64,000 bases of DNA from Solwaraspora sp. WMMD791 (GCF_029581195.1 NZ_CP120737.1:2767001-2831000); one strand, 5' to 3'. Counted from the stretch's first letter, positions 49,788 through 59,113 are shown. Notes: generated by a model not told the origin, from the letters alone. A program made the numbers and translations.

Positions 49788-50309
49788 CTAGAGGATGAAG
49801 CTGAGTCGGGCGCCGGGGTCCATCGACTCCATCACCGGGATGGCGCGGCGGACCCGGAAGCGCAGCCCGTCGTCGTCGACCTTGAGCACGTGCTCGTAGC
49901 GGCCCACGTAGGTGTAGGCACCGTTGTCGCGGTAGCGGTGGATCAGGAAGTTGGCGCTGATCCACACCGTCTCCGCGCCGGCCTCCAGCAGGATCACGTT
50001 GGAGACCATCCGGTGGGTCCGCGAGTGCGGGTTCTCGGCGTGCGCCTTGCGGCTCTTCAGCCTCTTCACCCGGGCCCGGATCAGGTCGTAGTCGTCACAG
50101 ACGAAGAACCCGGCGGTGGTGGCGTCCCAGCCGGCCCAGTCGGTGGTCGGCACCTCCATCCGGCCGTCCGGCTCGAACATGGTGAACCACTCGTCGAGGC
50201 GCCACTCGTCGAGCAGCTGCGCCTCCCGGTAGAGGAAGTCCTCCACCTGCGCCCGGGTCACCTCGCGGGCACCCACGTTGAGCACTGCTCCGCTGGTCGT
50301 CGCGGACAT
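49788..50309 (-). CDS. aromatic-ring-hydroxylating dioxygenase beta subunit
   Basis: This 173-residue SnoaL-fold protein is the small subunit of a Rieske ring-hydroxylating dioxygenase. It shows VEDFLYREAQLLDEWRLDEW, WFTMFEPDGRMEVP and YTYVGRYEHVLKV. The ATG at 50309 has an AAGGAG site inside the last codons of the alpha-subunit gene, four bases away, as expected for coupled subunits. Confidence 0.92.
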   Translation of the reverse strand: MSATTSGAVLNVGAREVTRAQVEDFLYREAQLLDEWRLDEWFTMFEPDGRMEVPTTDWAGWDATTAGFFVCDDYDLIRARVKRLKSRKAHAENPHSRTHRMVSNVILLEAGAETVWISANFLIHRYRDNGAYTYVGRYEHVLKVDDDGLRFRVRRAIPVMESMDPGARLSFIL

Positions 50310-50313
50310 CGGG

Positions 50314-51741
50314 TCACTCCTTCCCGCTGGTGGTGGGCGCGGCGGTTCCGTCGGTGGCCGTGGATCCGGTCGCGAAGACGGCGGACGGGCCGGGGGTGCC
50401 CGGGTCGGCCGGCGGGTCACCGGCGACGGCGGTGGCCGCCCCGACCCGGTCGGCCCAGTGCCGCCAGAAGCTGCGCATCGCGCCTTCGTCGATGGAGCGG
50501 CCCTGGTTGCCCTGCTTCTCGTTGGCCATGCCCCGGGACATGTCTGACCAGTCGTGGGCCGGGTCGGCCGCGTCGGCGGTGGCGACGATGCCGCGCTGCA
50601 CCGCCTCGTACGCCTCGATGTCGTCCGGGGTGGCCAGGCCGCCGGGGCCGACGAAGCTGACCATGGTCTTGATCCGCAGCGCGCGGACCGACTCCGGCTC
50701 GCCGGTCTCGACGAACTGCCAGGCCCGCACGTCGGTGCGGTCGGCGGCGACCGGTTCGAGCTGGCGGATGGTCAGTGCCTCCAGGTCGAACAGCAGCAGG
50801 TTCGGGAAGACGAAGAGGATCCGGCTGGCGTCGGCGATCTCGGCGGCGAGGTCCGGCCCGAGCCGGGCGATCATCTCGTTGCGCTTGGCGACGGTACGGG
50901 CCTTCTCCTCGTCGCCGAAGCGCGGCTCCCAGACCATCCCGATCCGACCGTTGTGCCCGGTGAGCACGAGCAGCCCGTGGCCGCCGCCGAGGTCGTAGGC
51001 GTACTGGTCGTCGTCGGTGACGGCGAAGCCGGTCTCCCGCAGGTAGCCGACGAAGGTGTTGTGGGTCGGCGCGAAGTGGTAGCCGTCCATGGCGTTCTCG
51101 ACGGCGAGTTTCCAGTTGCCCTTGACGCTGTAGAGCTGCACGCCGGGCAGGGTCTGCATGCCGTGGGGACCGATCTTGGCGGTCAGCGACATGTAGTGCG
51201 CGGCCGGGCCGAGGTGGGTGAGCAGATCGGGCACGTCGGGGTCGAACGCGATGAAGACGAAGCCCTCGTGGATCTGCAGTCGGGGCACCTGGCGCAGCCG
51301 CATCGACTCGCGGAAGCCGGGGTCGTCGGGGTAGCTCTCGTCGCCGGGCAGCGCGGCGAGGTCACCGGAGTTGCTGAACGCCCAGGCGTGGTAGAAGCAC
51401 TGGAAGAACTTGGTGTTGCCCTCGTTGTGCCGGCACAGGATGGTGCCGCGGTGGGTGCAGGAGTTGAGGAACACCTTCACCTCGCCGGCGGAGTCCCGAC
51501 AGAAGATCAGCGGGCGGCCCCCGAGGGTGCGGGTCTTGAAGTCACCGGCGTTGGGGATCTCGGTCTCGTGGCCGAGGTAGAGCCAGGTGTGACCCCAGAT
51601 CTTGGCGATCTCGTCGCGGAACAGACCCGGGTCGCGGTACGCCGACCGGTGCACCCGGAAGCGCATCGCCTCCCAGTCCTCGTCGATCAGCGCGCCATCG
51701 GCTCCGCCGAGCGGTCGCACCGGCGTCTGCTGCGTCATCAC
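50314..51741 (-). CDS. Rieske aromatic-ring-hydroxylating dioxygenase alpha subunit
   Basis: This 475-residue catalytic subunit adds dioxygen to an aromatic ring. The Rieske [2Fe-2S] site is CTHRGTILCRHNEG followed by FQCFYHAW (C-x-H and C-x2-H). The mononuclear iron site is NAMDGYHFAPTH. It needs electron donors, which are not in this operon; the ferredoxin and reductase at 61283-62577 are candidates. The gene is divergent from the formamidase and preceded by a palindromic motif at 51792-51810. Confidence 0.94.
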   Translation of the reverse strand: MMTQQTPVRPLGGADGALIDEDWEAMRFRVHRSAYRDPGLFRDEIAKIWGHTWLYLGHETEIPNAGDFKTRTLGGRPLIFCRDSAGEVKVFLNSCTHRGTILCRHNEGNTKFFQCFYHAWAFSNSGDLAALPGDESYPDDPGFRESMRLRQVPRLQIHEGFVFIAFDPDVPDLLTHLGPAAHYMSLTAKIGPHGMQTLPGVQLYSVKGNWKLAVENAMDGYHFAPTHNTFVGYLRETGFAVTDDDQYAYDLGGGHGLLVLTGHNGRIGMVWEPRFGDEEKARTVAKRNEMIARLGPDLAAEIADASRILFVFPNLLLFDLEALTIRQLEPVAADRTDVRAWQFVETGEPESVRALRIKTMVSFVGPGGLATPDDIEAYEAVQRGIVATADAADPAHDWSDMSRGMANEKQGNQGRSIDEGAMRSFWRHWADRVGAATAVAGDPPADPGTPGPSAVFATGSTATDGTAAPTTSGKE

Positions 51742-51791
51742 CCACCGCCCTCTTCCTCGTCCGGTCCGCCAACCCTCGGCGGTGCTACGAA

Positions 51792-51810
51792 ATGCGAGAC
51801 AGTATCTCGC
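51792..51810. promoter_or_regulatory. operator candidate ATGCGAGAC-AGT-ATCTCGC
   Basis: GCGAGAC and ATCTCGC form an inverted repeat matching at 6 of 7 positions around AGT, 50 bases before the dioxygenase alpha start. A near copy lies at 62713-62731, upstream of the second catabolic operon. The remaining 51742-52015 gap holds no gene. Confidence 0.55.
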
Positions 51811-52015
51811 CCTCCGATGCTGCTATCAGTGCCGGCCACCTGTCAAGAGCAGGACATCCTCCGTGACCGGGTTACCGACTGTTAACAGAGCAGCAACACA
51901 TCCCGGCGGGTTCGCCGGAAACGATCCGGTCATCCACCCGTCACCCGGCCCGCCAGCGGCACGCACCGCCGCGCGCCCTGCGCCCGCCGGCCGGGTACCC
52001 CTTCCGGAGGAACCG

Positions 52016-53122
52016 ATGCTCCAGCCGCACCAGGGACCGATCGCCGGCACCCACTACCTGCCGACCACCCCTGACACCTGCCTGTGGGGTCGGCTCCCCA
52101 ACCGCAGCCACTCCGAGGTGCTGCGGGTCCGGTCCGGCGAGACCGTGACCATCGACACCCTCAGCCACGAAGGCATCCTCGAGGACCAGGGCCGCGACCC
52201 GGTCGGCTACCTCAAGCAGTACGACGTGCCCGCCGACGGTGTCCTGACCGACGCCCGGGACCTGGCCGCCTCCGACGTCGCCCACGACTACGACGACGAC
52301 GGCCCGCACGTGGTCACCGGCCCGATCACCGTCGACGGCGCACAGCCCGGCGACCTGCTCCGGGTCGACGTGCTCGACCTGGCGATCCGGGCCCCGTACG
52401 GCTTCGTCAGCAGCCGGCACGGCTACGGCGCGCTGCCCGGCGAGTTCCCGCTCACCCCGACCGACACCGGACCGGGCAGCGACCCACGGGAGTACGGCAG
52501 TGTCTGCCACTTCACCGAGGTCGTCGGCAGCGGCGGCCGGCTGTACGGCGTACTGCCGTTCGGCGACGGCCGGGCCGCCCGGTTCCCGCTGGCGCCGTTC
52601 CTCGGCCTGATGGGCGTGGCCGTCGACACCGACGAGATGGTGCACTCGGTGCCGCCCGGCGGGCACGGTGGCAACCTGGACATCAACGAGCTGCAGGTCG
52701 GCTCCAGCCTCTACCTGCCGGTGCAGCTGCCCGGTGCCGGCTTCTACGCCGGAGACCCGCACTACGCCCAGGGCGACGGCGAGGTGGCGTTGACCGCCCT
52801 GGAGGCGCCGCTGCGGGCCACCGTACGGCTGACGGTGATCCCGGCGGCGCAGGCCGCCCCGCTGGTCGGCACCGGCGAGGCCCCGCTGGCCGAGACCGCC
52901 ACCCACTGGATCCCGGTCGGCCTCGACGCCGACCTCAACGAGGCGATGCGCCGGGCGGTCCGGGCCGCGGTCGACTTCCTGGCCCGCACCCAGGGCATGC
53001 CCCGCGACACCGCCCTGGCCTACCTGAGCGCCGCCGCCGACTTCGAGGTCAGCCAGGTCGTCGACGCGGTCAAGGGCGTGCACTGCCTGATCCGCAAGGC
53101 CGACTTCCCGGCCCAGATCTGA
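52016..53122 (+). CDS. acetamidase/formamidase family hydrolase
   Basis: This 368-residue enzyme belongs to the FmdA/AmdA family, which hydrolyses formamide, acetamide or related amides. It shows SGETVTIDTLSHEG, DGAQPGDLLRVDVLDL, SVPPGGHGGNLDINELQVGS and GDGEVALTALE, all family-conserved. The ATG at 52016 has GGAGG five bases upstream. It is divergent from the dioxygenase operon and probably shares its regulator, so it may act on an amide from the same substrate. Confidence 0.9.
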   Translation: MLQPHQGPIAGTHYLPTTPDTCLWGRLPNRSHSEVLRVRSGETVTIDTLSHEGILEDQGRDPVGYLKQYDVPADGVLTDARDLAASDVAHDYDDDGPHVVTGPITVDGAQPGDLLRVDVLDLAIRAPYGFVSSRHGYGALPGEFPLTPTDTGPGSDPREYGSVCHFTEVVGSGGRLYGVLPFGDGRAARFPLAPFLGLMGVAVDTDEMVHSVPPGGHGGNLDINELQVGSSLYLPVQLPGAGFYAGDPHYAQGDGEVALTALEAPLRATVRLTVIPAAQAAPLVGTGEAPLAETATHWIPVGLDADLNEAMRRAVRAAVDFLARTQGMPRDTALAYLSAAADFEVSQVVDAVKGVHCLIRKADFPAQI

Positions 53123-53211
53123 GCTGACCGGGCGGGCCTGGCGGGCCTGGTGAGTCCATACCGCGACGGCGAACGTCCCCGCGCGGGGCGGTCTGCCGGG
53201 TCTGGACCGCG

Positions 53212-53217
53212 TAGGGT
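53212..53217 (+). promoter_or_regulatory. -10 element TAGGGT for a leaderless PHP-gene transcript
   Basis: TAGGGT ends six bases before the ATG at 53224, and no Shine-Dalgarno sequence is present. The arrangement equals that at 4445 and 1888. Confidence 0.45.
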
Positions 53218-53223
53218 GGCACG

Positions 53224-54122
53224 ATGGCCGGCTGGTACCGGGGCGACTGCCACCTGCACTCCGTGCGGTCGACCGGGGGCGAACTGACCCCGGCCCAGCT
53301 CACCGCCGCCGCCCGCGCGGCCGGGCTCGACTTCGTCGCCGTCACCGAGCACAACACCACCGACGGGTACGCCGACTGGGTCGACCACGCCGACGACCTG
53401 CTGGTGATCTGCGGCCAGGAGGTCGTCACCCGTACCGGGCACTGGCTGGCCATCGGTCTGCCACCCGGCCACCTCGTCGACTGGCGGTACGGCAGTGACG
53501 ACAGCGCCGACGCCTGCGCCGACCGGATCGGCCGGCAACTCGACGACGTGCACCGGGCCGGCGGGCTGTGCGTGGTGGCGCACCCGTACGCGCCCTACCC
53601 GTCGGGCACGTTCGAATACCCGTACCAGGGCTTCGACGCCGTCGAGGTCTGGAACGGACAGTGGGCATCGGACCTGCCGTGGAACGCCGACAACGAGGCG
53701 GCGTTGGCCGACTGGACCGCGAGTCTGGCGGCCGACCTCCACAGGGGTGGCTGGCGGCCGGCGATCGGTAACAGCGACACTCATCTCGCCGGCCAGATCG
53801 GCATCCCGCACACCGTCGTCCGCGCTGGTGAGCGCACGGTGGAGGCACTGTTGGCCGGCATCGCCGCCGGTCACAGCTGGATCGCCGGCTCGACACCGGC
53901 GGAGCCACGGTCACCGTCGCGGTCGAGGTCCGTGGCGTGCCGTCGGGCGTGGTCGAGATCCATACCGACCGGGGTACGGCGTACCGGGTGCCGCTGACAG
54001 CCGACGGCGCCGGCAGCCTTCGGTGGCGCACAGATGCCACGGCGTCGGTGTTCGTCCGGGTCGAGGTGCGCCACCTCGATGGGCGGCTGGCTGCCCTGAC
54101 CAACCCGGTCACGCTGGCCTGA
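53224..54122 (+). pseudogene. PHP-domain phosphoesterase with a C-terminal frameshift
   Basis: The first 220 codons encode a PHP-fold metal-dependent phosphoesterase: CHLHSVRSTGGE, AVTEHNTTDGYADWVDHA, VAHPYAPYPSGTFEYPY and AIGNSDTHLAG supply the usual metal ligands. Near 53890 the frame turns into arginine-serine nonsense, while another frame continues sensibly (TVTVAVEVRGVPSGVVEIHT, then VRVEVRHLDGRLAALTNPV) to 54122. The catalytic domain is complete, so the product may still work with an altered tail to 53997; a sequencing error is the alternative. Confidence 0.6.
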
Positions 54123-54179
54123 TCCCGTCCGTGGCGTACGGTCGGGCGTGATCTGTTCCGACGCCGACCGGGGTACGCC

Positions 54180-55358
54180 ATGCGCCGGGGGCTGACCTTC
54201 CTGTTCGCGGTGGCCGCCGGTGCCGCTGTCGCCAACCTCTACTGGGCGCAACCGCTGCTCGACCTCATCGCCGCCGACCTCGACGTCACCACCGCGACGG
54301 CCGGTCTGCTGGTCACCGCCACCCAGATCGGCTACGCCGTCGGGATCCTGTTCCTGGTGCCGCTGGGCGACATTCTCGACCGACGCCGGCTGGTACCGGC
54401 GCTGATGCTCTGCGCGGCGGGCACGCTGGTGGCGTGCGCGCTCGCGCCGTCGTTCGGCGTGCTGCTCGTGGCGATCACCGCGCTCGGGGTGGCCACGGTC
54501 TCCGGGCAGTTGCTGACCCCGCTCGCCAGCGATCTCGCCGACGATGCCCGCCGAGGCAGCGCGGTCGGTACGGTCGTCGCCGGGATCCTGACCGGCATCC
54601 TCGCCTCGCGGACCATCAGCGGGCTGGTCGCCGACGTCGCCGGCTGGCGGGCGATCTTCCTGTTGGCGGCGGTGGTGGCGGTCGGCTTCGCCGTGGTGAT
54701 GTACCGGGCGATCCCGTCGCTGGCGCCGAAGACCCGGCTGGCGTACCCGGCGCTGATCGCGTCCGTCGCCGTGGTGGTCGCCCGCGAACGCGCGGTCCGG
54801 TGGACGTTGGTGCTGTCCGCCATTGGCTTCGCCGCGTTCACCATGTTCTGGACGGCGTTGACGTTCCTGCTCAGTGGCCCGCCGTTCGACTATCCGGTGT
54901 CGGTGATCGGGCTGTTCGGCCTCGCCGGGCTGGCTGGCGCGGTCGCCGCGCAGCGCAGCGGCCTTCTGCACGACCTGGGCTGGTCGCTGCCCGCCACCGG
55001 CGCGGCGTGGGTCCTGGTGCTCGCCTCGTTCGTGGTGGCGTTGTTCGCCGGCCGCAGTGTCCTGCTGGTGATCGTCGTGGTGGTCGTGCTCGACGCCGCG
55101 TTGCAGGCGGCCGGGATCCTCAACCAGTTGCGAGTGCTGGCCGTCTCGCACGAGGCACGCAGCCGACTGAACACGGCGTATGTGACCGCGAACTTCCTCG
55201 GCGGCGCCGCTGGCTCGGCCGCCGCCGCGATGCTCTGGGTGGCCGGCGGCTGGACGGCGGTGTCGCTGGCCGGGGTGGGGCTGAGCTGCTTCGCCCTGGC
55301 CCTGTGGGTGGTGGGCCGTCGGCACGCGCTCGTTCCGGTCGACCCACTGGCCAGATAG
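54180..55358 (+). CDS. MFS transporter
   Basis: This 392-residue protein has about twelve membrane segments and the layout of a drug/sugar proton antiporter: FAVAAGAAVANLYWAQPLLD at the N-terminus and LVPLGDILDRRRLVPA as the loop 2-3 motif A. The next gene is a PadR-type regulator, a pairing typical of inducible exporters. Its substrate is unknown; export of the enediyne is conceivable but it lies among catabolic genes. Confidence 0.9.
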   Translation: MRRGLTFLFAVAAGAAVANLYWAQPLLDLIAADLDVTTATAGLLVTATQIGYAVGILFLVPLGDILDRRRLVPALMLCAAGTLVACALAPSFGVLLVAITALGVATVSGQLLTPLASDLADDARRGSAVGTVVAGILTGILASRTISGLVADVAGWRAIFLLAAVVAVGFAVVMYRAIPSLAPKTRLAYPALIASVAVVVARERAVRWTLVLSAIGFAAFTMFWTALTFLLSGPPFDYPVSVIGLFGLAGLAGAVAAQRSGLLHDLGWSLPATGAAWVLVLASFVVALFAGRSVLLVIVVVVVLDAALQAAGILNQLRVLAVSHEARSRLNTAYVTANFLGGAAGSAAAAMLWVAGGWTAVSLAGVGLSCFALALWVVGRRHALVPVDPLAR

Positions 55359-55367
55359 TCAAATGGT

Positions 55368-55379
55368 TTGTATATTCAA
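55368..55379. promoter_or_regulatory. near-palindrome TTGTATATTCAA before the padR-type gene
   Basis: TTGTATATTCAA matches its own complement at 10 of 12 positions and stands out as AT-rich in this DNA. It lies in the 25 bases between the MFS stop and the regulator start, where a PadR operator or promoter would be expected. Confidence 0.45.
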
Positions 55380-55383
55380 CCAC

Positions 55384-55737
55384 GTGACACGTCCAATGAG
55401 AGAACCGACGTTCTGGATCCTGACCGCGCTGGTCGACCAGCCGCGACACGGATACGGGGTGATTCAGCAGGTCACCAAGCTGTCCGGCGGTGAGACGCGG
55501 CTGCTGGCGGCGACCCTCTACGCCGCGCTGGACCGGCTGGCCGCCGAGGGCCTGGTAGCGGTCGACCGGGAGGAGGCGGTCGACGGACGACTGCGCCGCT
55601 ACTACCGGCTCACCGACTCCGGCGGTGCCGCGCTGGCCGCCGAGACGCAACGGCTGAGCCGCAAGGTGGCGACCGCGTCCCGACTGCTGGACGCGCTGCG
55701 CCCACCGGCCGGGCCGGCCACGGTGGCATTCGGATGA
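55384..55737 (+). CDS. PadR-family transcriptional regulator
   Basis: This winged-helix regulator of about 117 residues has the PadR core: FWILTALVDQPRHGYGVIQQ, GETRLLAATLYAALDRLAAEG and RLRRYYRLTDSGGAAL. The GTG at 55384 or the ATG at 55396 are better starts than the ATG at 55363, which overlaps the putative operator. Its stop overlaps the start of the membrane-protein gene (ATGA), so the two are coupled and the membrane protein is probably under its control. Confidence 0.9.
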   Translation: MTRPMREPTFWILTALVDQPRHGYGVIQQVTKLSGGETRLLAATLYAALDRLAAEGLVAVDREEAVDGRLRRYYRLTDSGGAALAAETQRLSRKVATASRLLDALRPPAGPATVAFG

Positions 55738-56987
55738 GCCCGGCCGCGCCCGCCCGCTTCCGGCGCTACCGCCTGCTCGTCCGCGCCTACCCACCTGGGC
55801 CACGCCGCGCCGAACTGCTCGACACGATGCTGATGGTCGCCGAGGACACCGGCCGCCGCCGGCCGAGCGCCCGCGAGGTCGTCAACGTGCTCCGGCACGC
55901 CCCCCGCGCCCGGCTCGGGCGGCCGGGCAACCGCCTCGTGGTGCTGGTCGCCGTCCTCGTCTCGATCCTCAGCGGCTTCGTCGCCGCGTCGCTGACCGCC
56001 CGTGCCTTGGGCGAGACCGACCGACCGCTGCCCGGTGCAGCGGAGATGGCCACCATCGCCGGCCTGGTCACCCCGGACGTCGAGGTCCCACCGCTGCAAC
56101 GGCACGACGGGGTCTTCGTCAACGGCAACGGCGAGGCACAGTTCGGCCAGGTCCGGTACGAGACCGACCACGCCGCCCCGATACCGGACCTGCGCGCGTA
56201 CGACGCCGAGGTCGCCGACCGGCTGACCGCCGCTGGCTGGCGGCTCGGCCCGACGTCCTACTCGGGCACGGCGGAGACCCTGACCGCCACCAGGGACGGC
56301 TGGCTGCTGACCTTCAGCAACTTCTACTACTCCACGGAGCCGGCGGACGGCGGACGGTTCGAGGTCTCGGTGCGCCGGGTCGAGCCGACATCGATGCCGA
56401 TCGGTTTCGCCGCCGGTGGGCTGCTCGGCATGGTGTTCGGCTGGTTCCTGACCGGGTGGGCCAGCCGCCGGACCGAACACAGCGCCGCGGCCAGTGGCGT
56501 CCTCGCTCTGCTGGCCATCATGGCCGCCGGCAACTCCGCTCTCCTGATCAACTCCGTCGTACGGGACTACCTGACGATCATCGACCAGGGGTTCTCCCTC
56601 CACGAGGGACCGATCTGGTCGTGGACCGTGCCCGGTGACGAAGGCATGTTGCTCCTCTTCCCGACGATCCTCGCCACCATCGTCGCGGGAGTCATCCTCG
56701 CGGTGTCCCGGCGACCGCGCGGCACCACGCCCCACCAGGTCGCCACCAGGTCGACGCCCGCCCGGGTCGGCTGGACCCTGATCCTCGTCACGTTCGGCCT
56801 GGGCGTGCTCAGCGCCTGCACCGGTTTCGGCCTGTTCGGCTTCGACCTGTTGATCGCGGCCCTGCTGATGGCGATCGGGTTGACCGTTCACCGGATACGC
56901 AACCGGCGGGCCGCCCCGACACCGGTCACCCCGGACCCGGGCCCGGACAGCGACGCCGGGCACCACCAACCTGGACTGGCCACCTAG
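55734..56987 (+). CDS. hypothetical multi-pass membrane protein
   Basis: I do not recognise the family. The 417-residue product has a short cytoplasmic start (LLVRAYPPGPRRAELLDTML, common in PadR-linked actinobacterial proteins), one membrane segment near residue 65, an extracytoplasmic region of about 130 residues, then at least five membrane segments. Its 5' end overlaps the PadR gene and its 3' end overlaps the kinase gene on the other strand by four bases. PadR-linked membrane proteins of this kind are often stress- or export-related, but no function is claimed. Confidence 0.75.
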   Translation: MSPAAPARFRRYRLLVRAYPPGPRRAELLDTMLMVAEDTGRRRPSAREVVNVLRHAPRARLGRPGNRLVVLVAVLVSILSGFVAASLTARALGETDRPLPGAAEMATIAGLVTPDVEVPPLQRHDGVFVNGNGEAQFGQVRYETDHAAPIPDLRAYDAEVADRLTAAGWRLGPTSYSGTAETLTATRDGWLLTFSNFYYSTEPADGGRFEVSVRRVEPTSMPIGFAAGGLLGMVFGWFLTGWASRRTEHSAAASGVLALLAIMAAGNSALLINSVVRDYLTIIDQGFSLHEGPIWSWTVPGDEGMLLLFPTILATIVAGVILAVSRRPRGTTPHQVATRSTPARVGWTLILVTFGLGVLSACTGFGLFGFDLLIAALLMAIGLTVHRIRNRRAAPTPVTPDPGPDSDAGHHQPGLAT

Positions 56988-57898
56988 CCGACGGCGAGCA
57001 CCTCGGCCCGGCGTGGGGCACTGGCCATCGCGCCGGGCCGGGTCACCGTCACCGCCGCCGCCCGGCTCGCCCAGCGGGCCGCGTCGGCGATCGCCGCCCC
57101 GTCGAGCAGCGCGTCGGCCAGCGCCGCGCAGAAGGTGTCTCCGGCACCGGTGGCGTCCACCGCATCGACCTGCTCGGCCGGCACCAGGAGCTCCCGGTCG
57201 GCGGTCACCACCAGGGCACCGTCGGCACCGAGGGTCACCACCACCGGCCCCCGGGTGCCCAGCGACCGGGCCAGCGCGGCCAGCGTGGCGGCATCGCCGG
57301 TCCCGCCACCAGCCACCGGCGAGCCGGCACCGGCCAGCGCCGCCAGTTCGCCCCGGTTGGGCACCAACACGTCGACCCTGGCCAGGGTCGCCGCGTCGAT
57401 CGGCCGGGCCGGTGCCGGGTTCACCACGACCAGGCCCCGGGCGGCGGCCACCGCCGCCGCCACCACGGCGGCATCGACCTCCTGCTGCAGCAGTACGGCG
57501 GCAGCGTCACCGATCAGGTCGGCGTACGGCCGCAGGTGCTCGGGGGCGAGCCACATGTTGGCCCCGGAGCTGACCGCGATGGTGCTGTCACCGTCGGCGG
57601 TGACCAGCACGATCGCCTGCCCGGTGGGGCGGGACGCACGCAGCACCGCCGAGGTGTCGACGCCTTCAGCGACCAGCAGCCCGGTCAGCCACTGCCCCTC
57701 AGGGTCGTCGCCGACCGCGCCGACCATCGCCACCGAGCGGCCCAGCCGGGCGGCCGCCACGGCCTGGTTGGCGCCCTTGCCGCCACCGGCCCGGGAATGG
57801 TCGGCGGCGCTGAGCACCGTCTGCCCGGGGTCGGGCAGCCGGTCGAGGGGCACCACCACGTCGACGTTGAGGCTGCCGACCACCACGATGTCGGGCAT
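56984..57898 (-). CDS. PfkB-family sugar kinase, ribokinase-like
   Basis: This 304-residue kinase phosphorylates a sugar or sugar-like alcohol with ATP. It has the PfkB first signature region (AGGGKGANQAVAAARLG) and the second (DATGAGDTFCAALADALLDG) with the catalytic aspartate. VVVGSLNVDVVVPLDRLPDPGQT is ribokinase-like (read as GSLNVDVVV). It is the last gene of a seven-gene minus-strand operon with aldolase, hydrolases and ferredoxin, so its substrate is probably a fragment of that pathway. Confidence 0.9.
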   Translation of the reverse strand: MPDIVVVGSLNVDVVVPLDRLPDPGQTVLSAADHSRAGGGKGANQAVAAARLGRSVAMVGAVGDDPEGQWLTGLLVAEGVDTSAVLRASRPTGQAIVLVTADGDSTIAVSSGANMWLAPEHLRPYADLIGDAAAVLLQQEVDAAVVAAAVAAARGLVVVNPAPARPIDAATLARVDVLVPNRGELAALAGAGSPVAGGGTGDAATLAALARSLGTRGPVVVTLGADGALVVTADRELLVPAEQVDAVDATGAGDTFCAALADALLDGAAIADAARWASRAAAVTVTRPGAMASAPRRAEVLAVG

Positions 57899-57904
57899 CT
57901 CGGC

Positions 57905-58282
57905 TCAGTCCTGCGCGGCGGGACGCCAGGCGTGCGCGAGGAAGTCGGCACGCGGCGGGGCGAACACGTCCAGGTTGATGCACGGTCCCTCGGTCGGCTC
58001 GACGTAGTGCTCGGCGCCACGCGGCACCAGCAGCATCGAGCCCGGACCCATGTCGTGCGGTACGCCGTCGACGTAGTAGTTGCACCGGCCGCCGAGGATC
58101 ATCACCAGCTGGTCGAAGTCGTCGTGGGTGTGCGGGTTGAGGTCCATCCCGACGGCGAGTTCGTGCCAGGCGAGCACCACCTCGTCGGTGGCGTACACCT
58201 TGCGTCGCACACCGGGGCGCACCTGTGTGGCCGGGATGTCGTCCCAGTTGACCGAGGTGCGGTAGAGCTGCGGGTTCAGCAC
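57905..58282 (-). CDS. cupin-domain protein
   Basis: This 125-residue single cupin shows NPHTHDDFDQLVMILGG (the first metal-binding motif, HxH) and PGSMLLVPRGAEHYVEP (the second, with the histidine). It may be a small dioxygenase, isomerase or sugar-binding protein. It lies 6 bases before the kinase and 21 after the aldolase. Confidence 0.88.
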   Translation of the reverse strand: MLNPQLYRTSVNWDDIPATQVRPGVRRKVYATDEVVLAWHELAVGMDLNPHTHDDFDQLVMILGGRCNYYVDGVPHDMGPGSMLLVPRGAEHYVEPTEGPCINLDVFAPPRADFLAHAWRPAAQD

Positions 58283-58303
58283 GTCCGGGCTCCCTTCGAG
58301 GGT

Positions 58304-59104
58304 TCAGCTGTCGGTGGCGAGTTGGCGCAGTCCGGCGCCGAGCAGTTGCAGATCCGAGCCGGCGACCAGGTAGTTGGCGCTGGTCAGCCCGTACCGGCGC
58401 AGGGTGTCGTCGGCGCGGCCCGGCGCCCACCCGCCCAGGGTGACACCGGCGGCGCGGGCAGCGTCGGTGATCTCGCCGACCCGGCGCAGCAGCGGCGCCT
58501 GGTCGTCGGTGGTGGCCAGGCCGAGGCTGACCGCCAGGTCGGTGGTGCCGGCGAAGGCGACGTCGACGCTGGCCGCGCCACGGGCGTTGGTGAGCAGGTC
58601 GGGCAGCGGGTCGTCGGTGTCGGCGGTCTCGATCTGGGCGACCAGCAGCGGCGGATCGGCGGCCTCGGCGGCCAGGTAGGCGTCCAGGCCGGCGGCCCCG
58701 TACCCGGCGGCCGGGTGGGCGAGGCTGATGCTGCGCCGGCCGACCGGCGCGTACCGGACGGCGGCCTGCAGCGCGGCAACCTGCCCGCAGGTGCGTACGG
58801 TGGACAGCTGCACCCCGGCCGCACCGGCCTCCAGCAGCCGGTTGACCTGTGCCGGGTCGACCGCCGCCAGCCGGACCAGGGCCGGCAGACCGAGCAGTGC
58901 GGCGTGCCGCAGCTGCCCGGCGGCGGTCCGCTCATCCAGCCCGGAGTGCTCCAGGTCGACCACGACGAAGTCGAGGCCGGCCTGGGCGGCCAGCTCGACC
59001 GCGTCGGTGCCGGGCAGCTTGAGAAACGTGCCGACCACCCGCCGGCCGCGCCGCAGCCGCTCGCGCAGCGCGGCCCGGCCGGTGTGCACCCCGGTACGCA
59101 TCAC
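58304..59104 (-). CDS. HpcH/HpaI-family aldolase
   Basis: This 266-residue class-II aldolase-like enzyme should cleave or form a 2-keto-3-hydroxy acid, releasing pyruvate. It has GTFLKLPGTDAVELAAQAG, FVVVDLEHSGLDERTAA, PALVRLAAVDPAQVNRLLEAG (in part), and VAQIETADTDD with the metal-binding glutamate. HpaI enzymes end meta-cleavage routes of homoprotocatechuate type, which fits the dioxygenase genes nearby. Confidence 0.9.
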   Translation of the reverse strand: MMRTGVHTGRAALRERLRRGRRVVGTFLKLPGTDAVELAAQAGLDFVVVDLEHSGLDERTAAGQLRHAALLGLPALVRLAAVDPAQVNRLLEAGAAGVQLSTVRTCGQVAALQAAVRYAPVGRRSISLAHPAAGYGAAGLDAYLAAEAADPPLLVAQIETADTDDPLPDLLTNARGAASVDVAFAGTTDLAVSLGLATTDDQAPLLRRVGEITDAARAAGVTLGGWAPGRADDTLRRYGLTSANYLVAGSDLQLLGAGLRQLATDS

Positions 59105-59113
59105 GGTCGGTCC

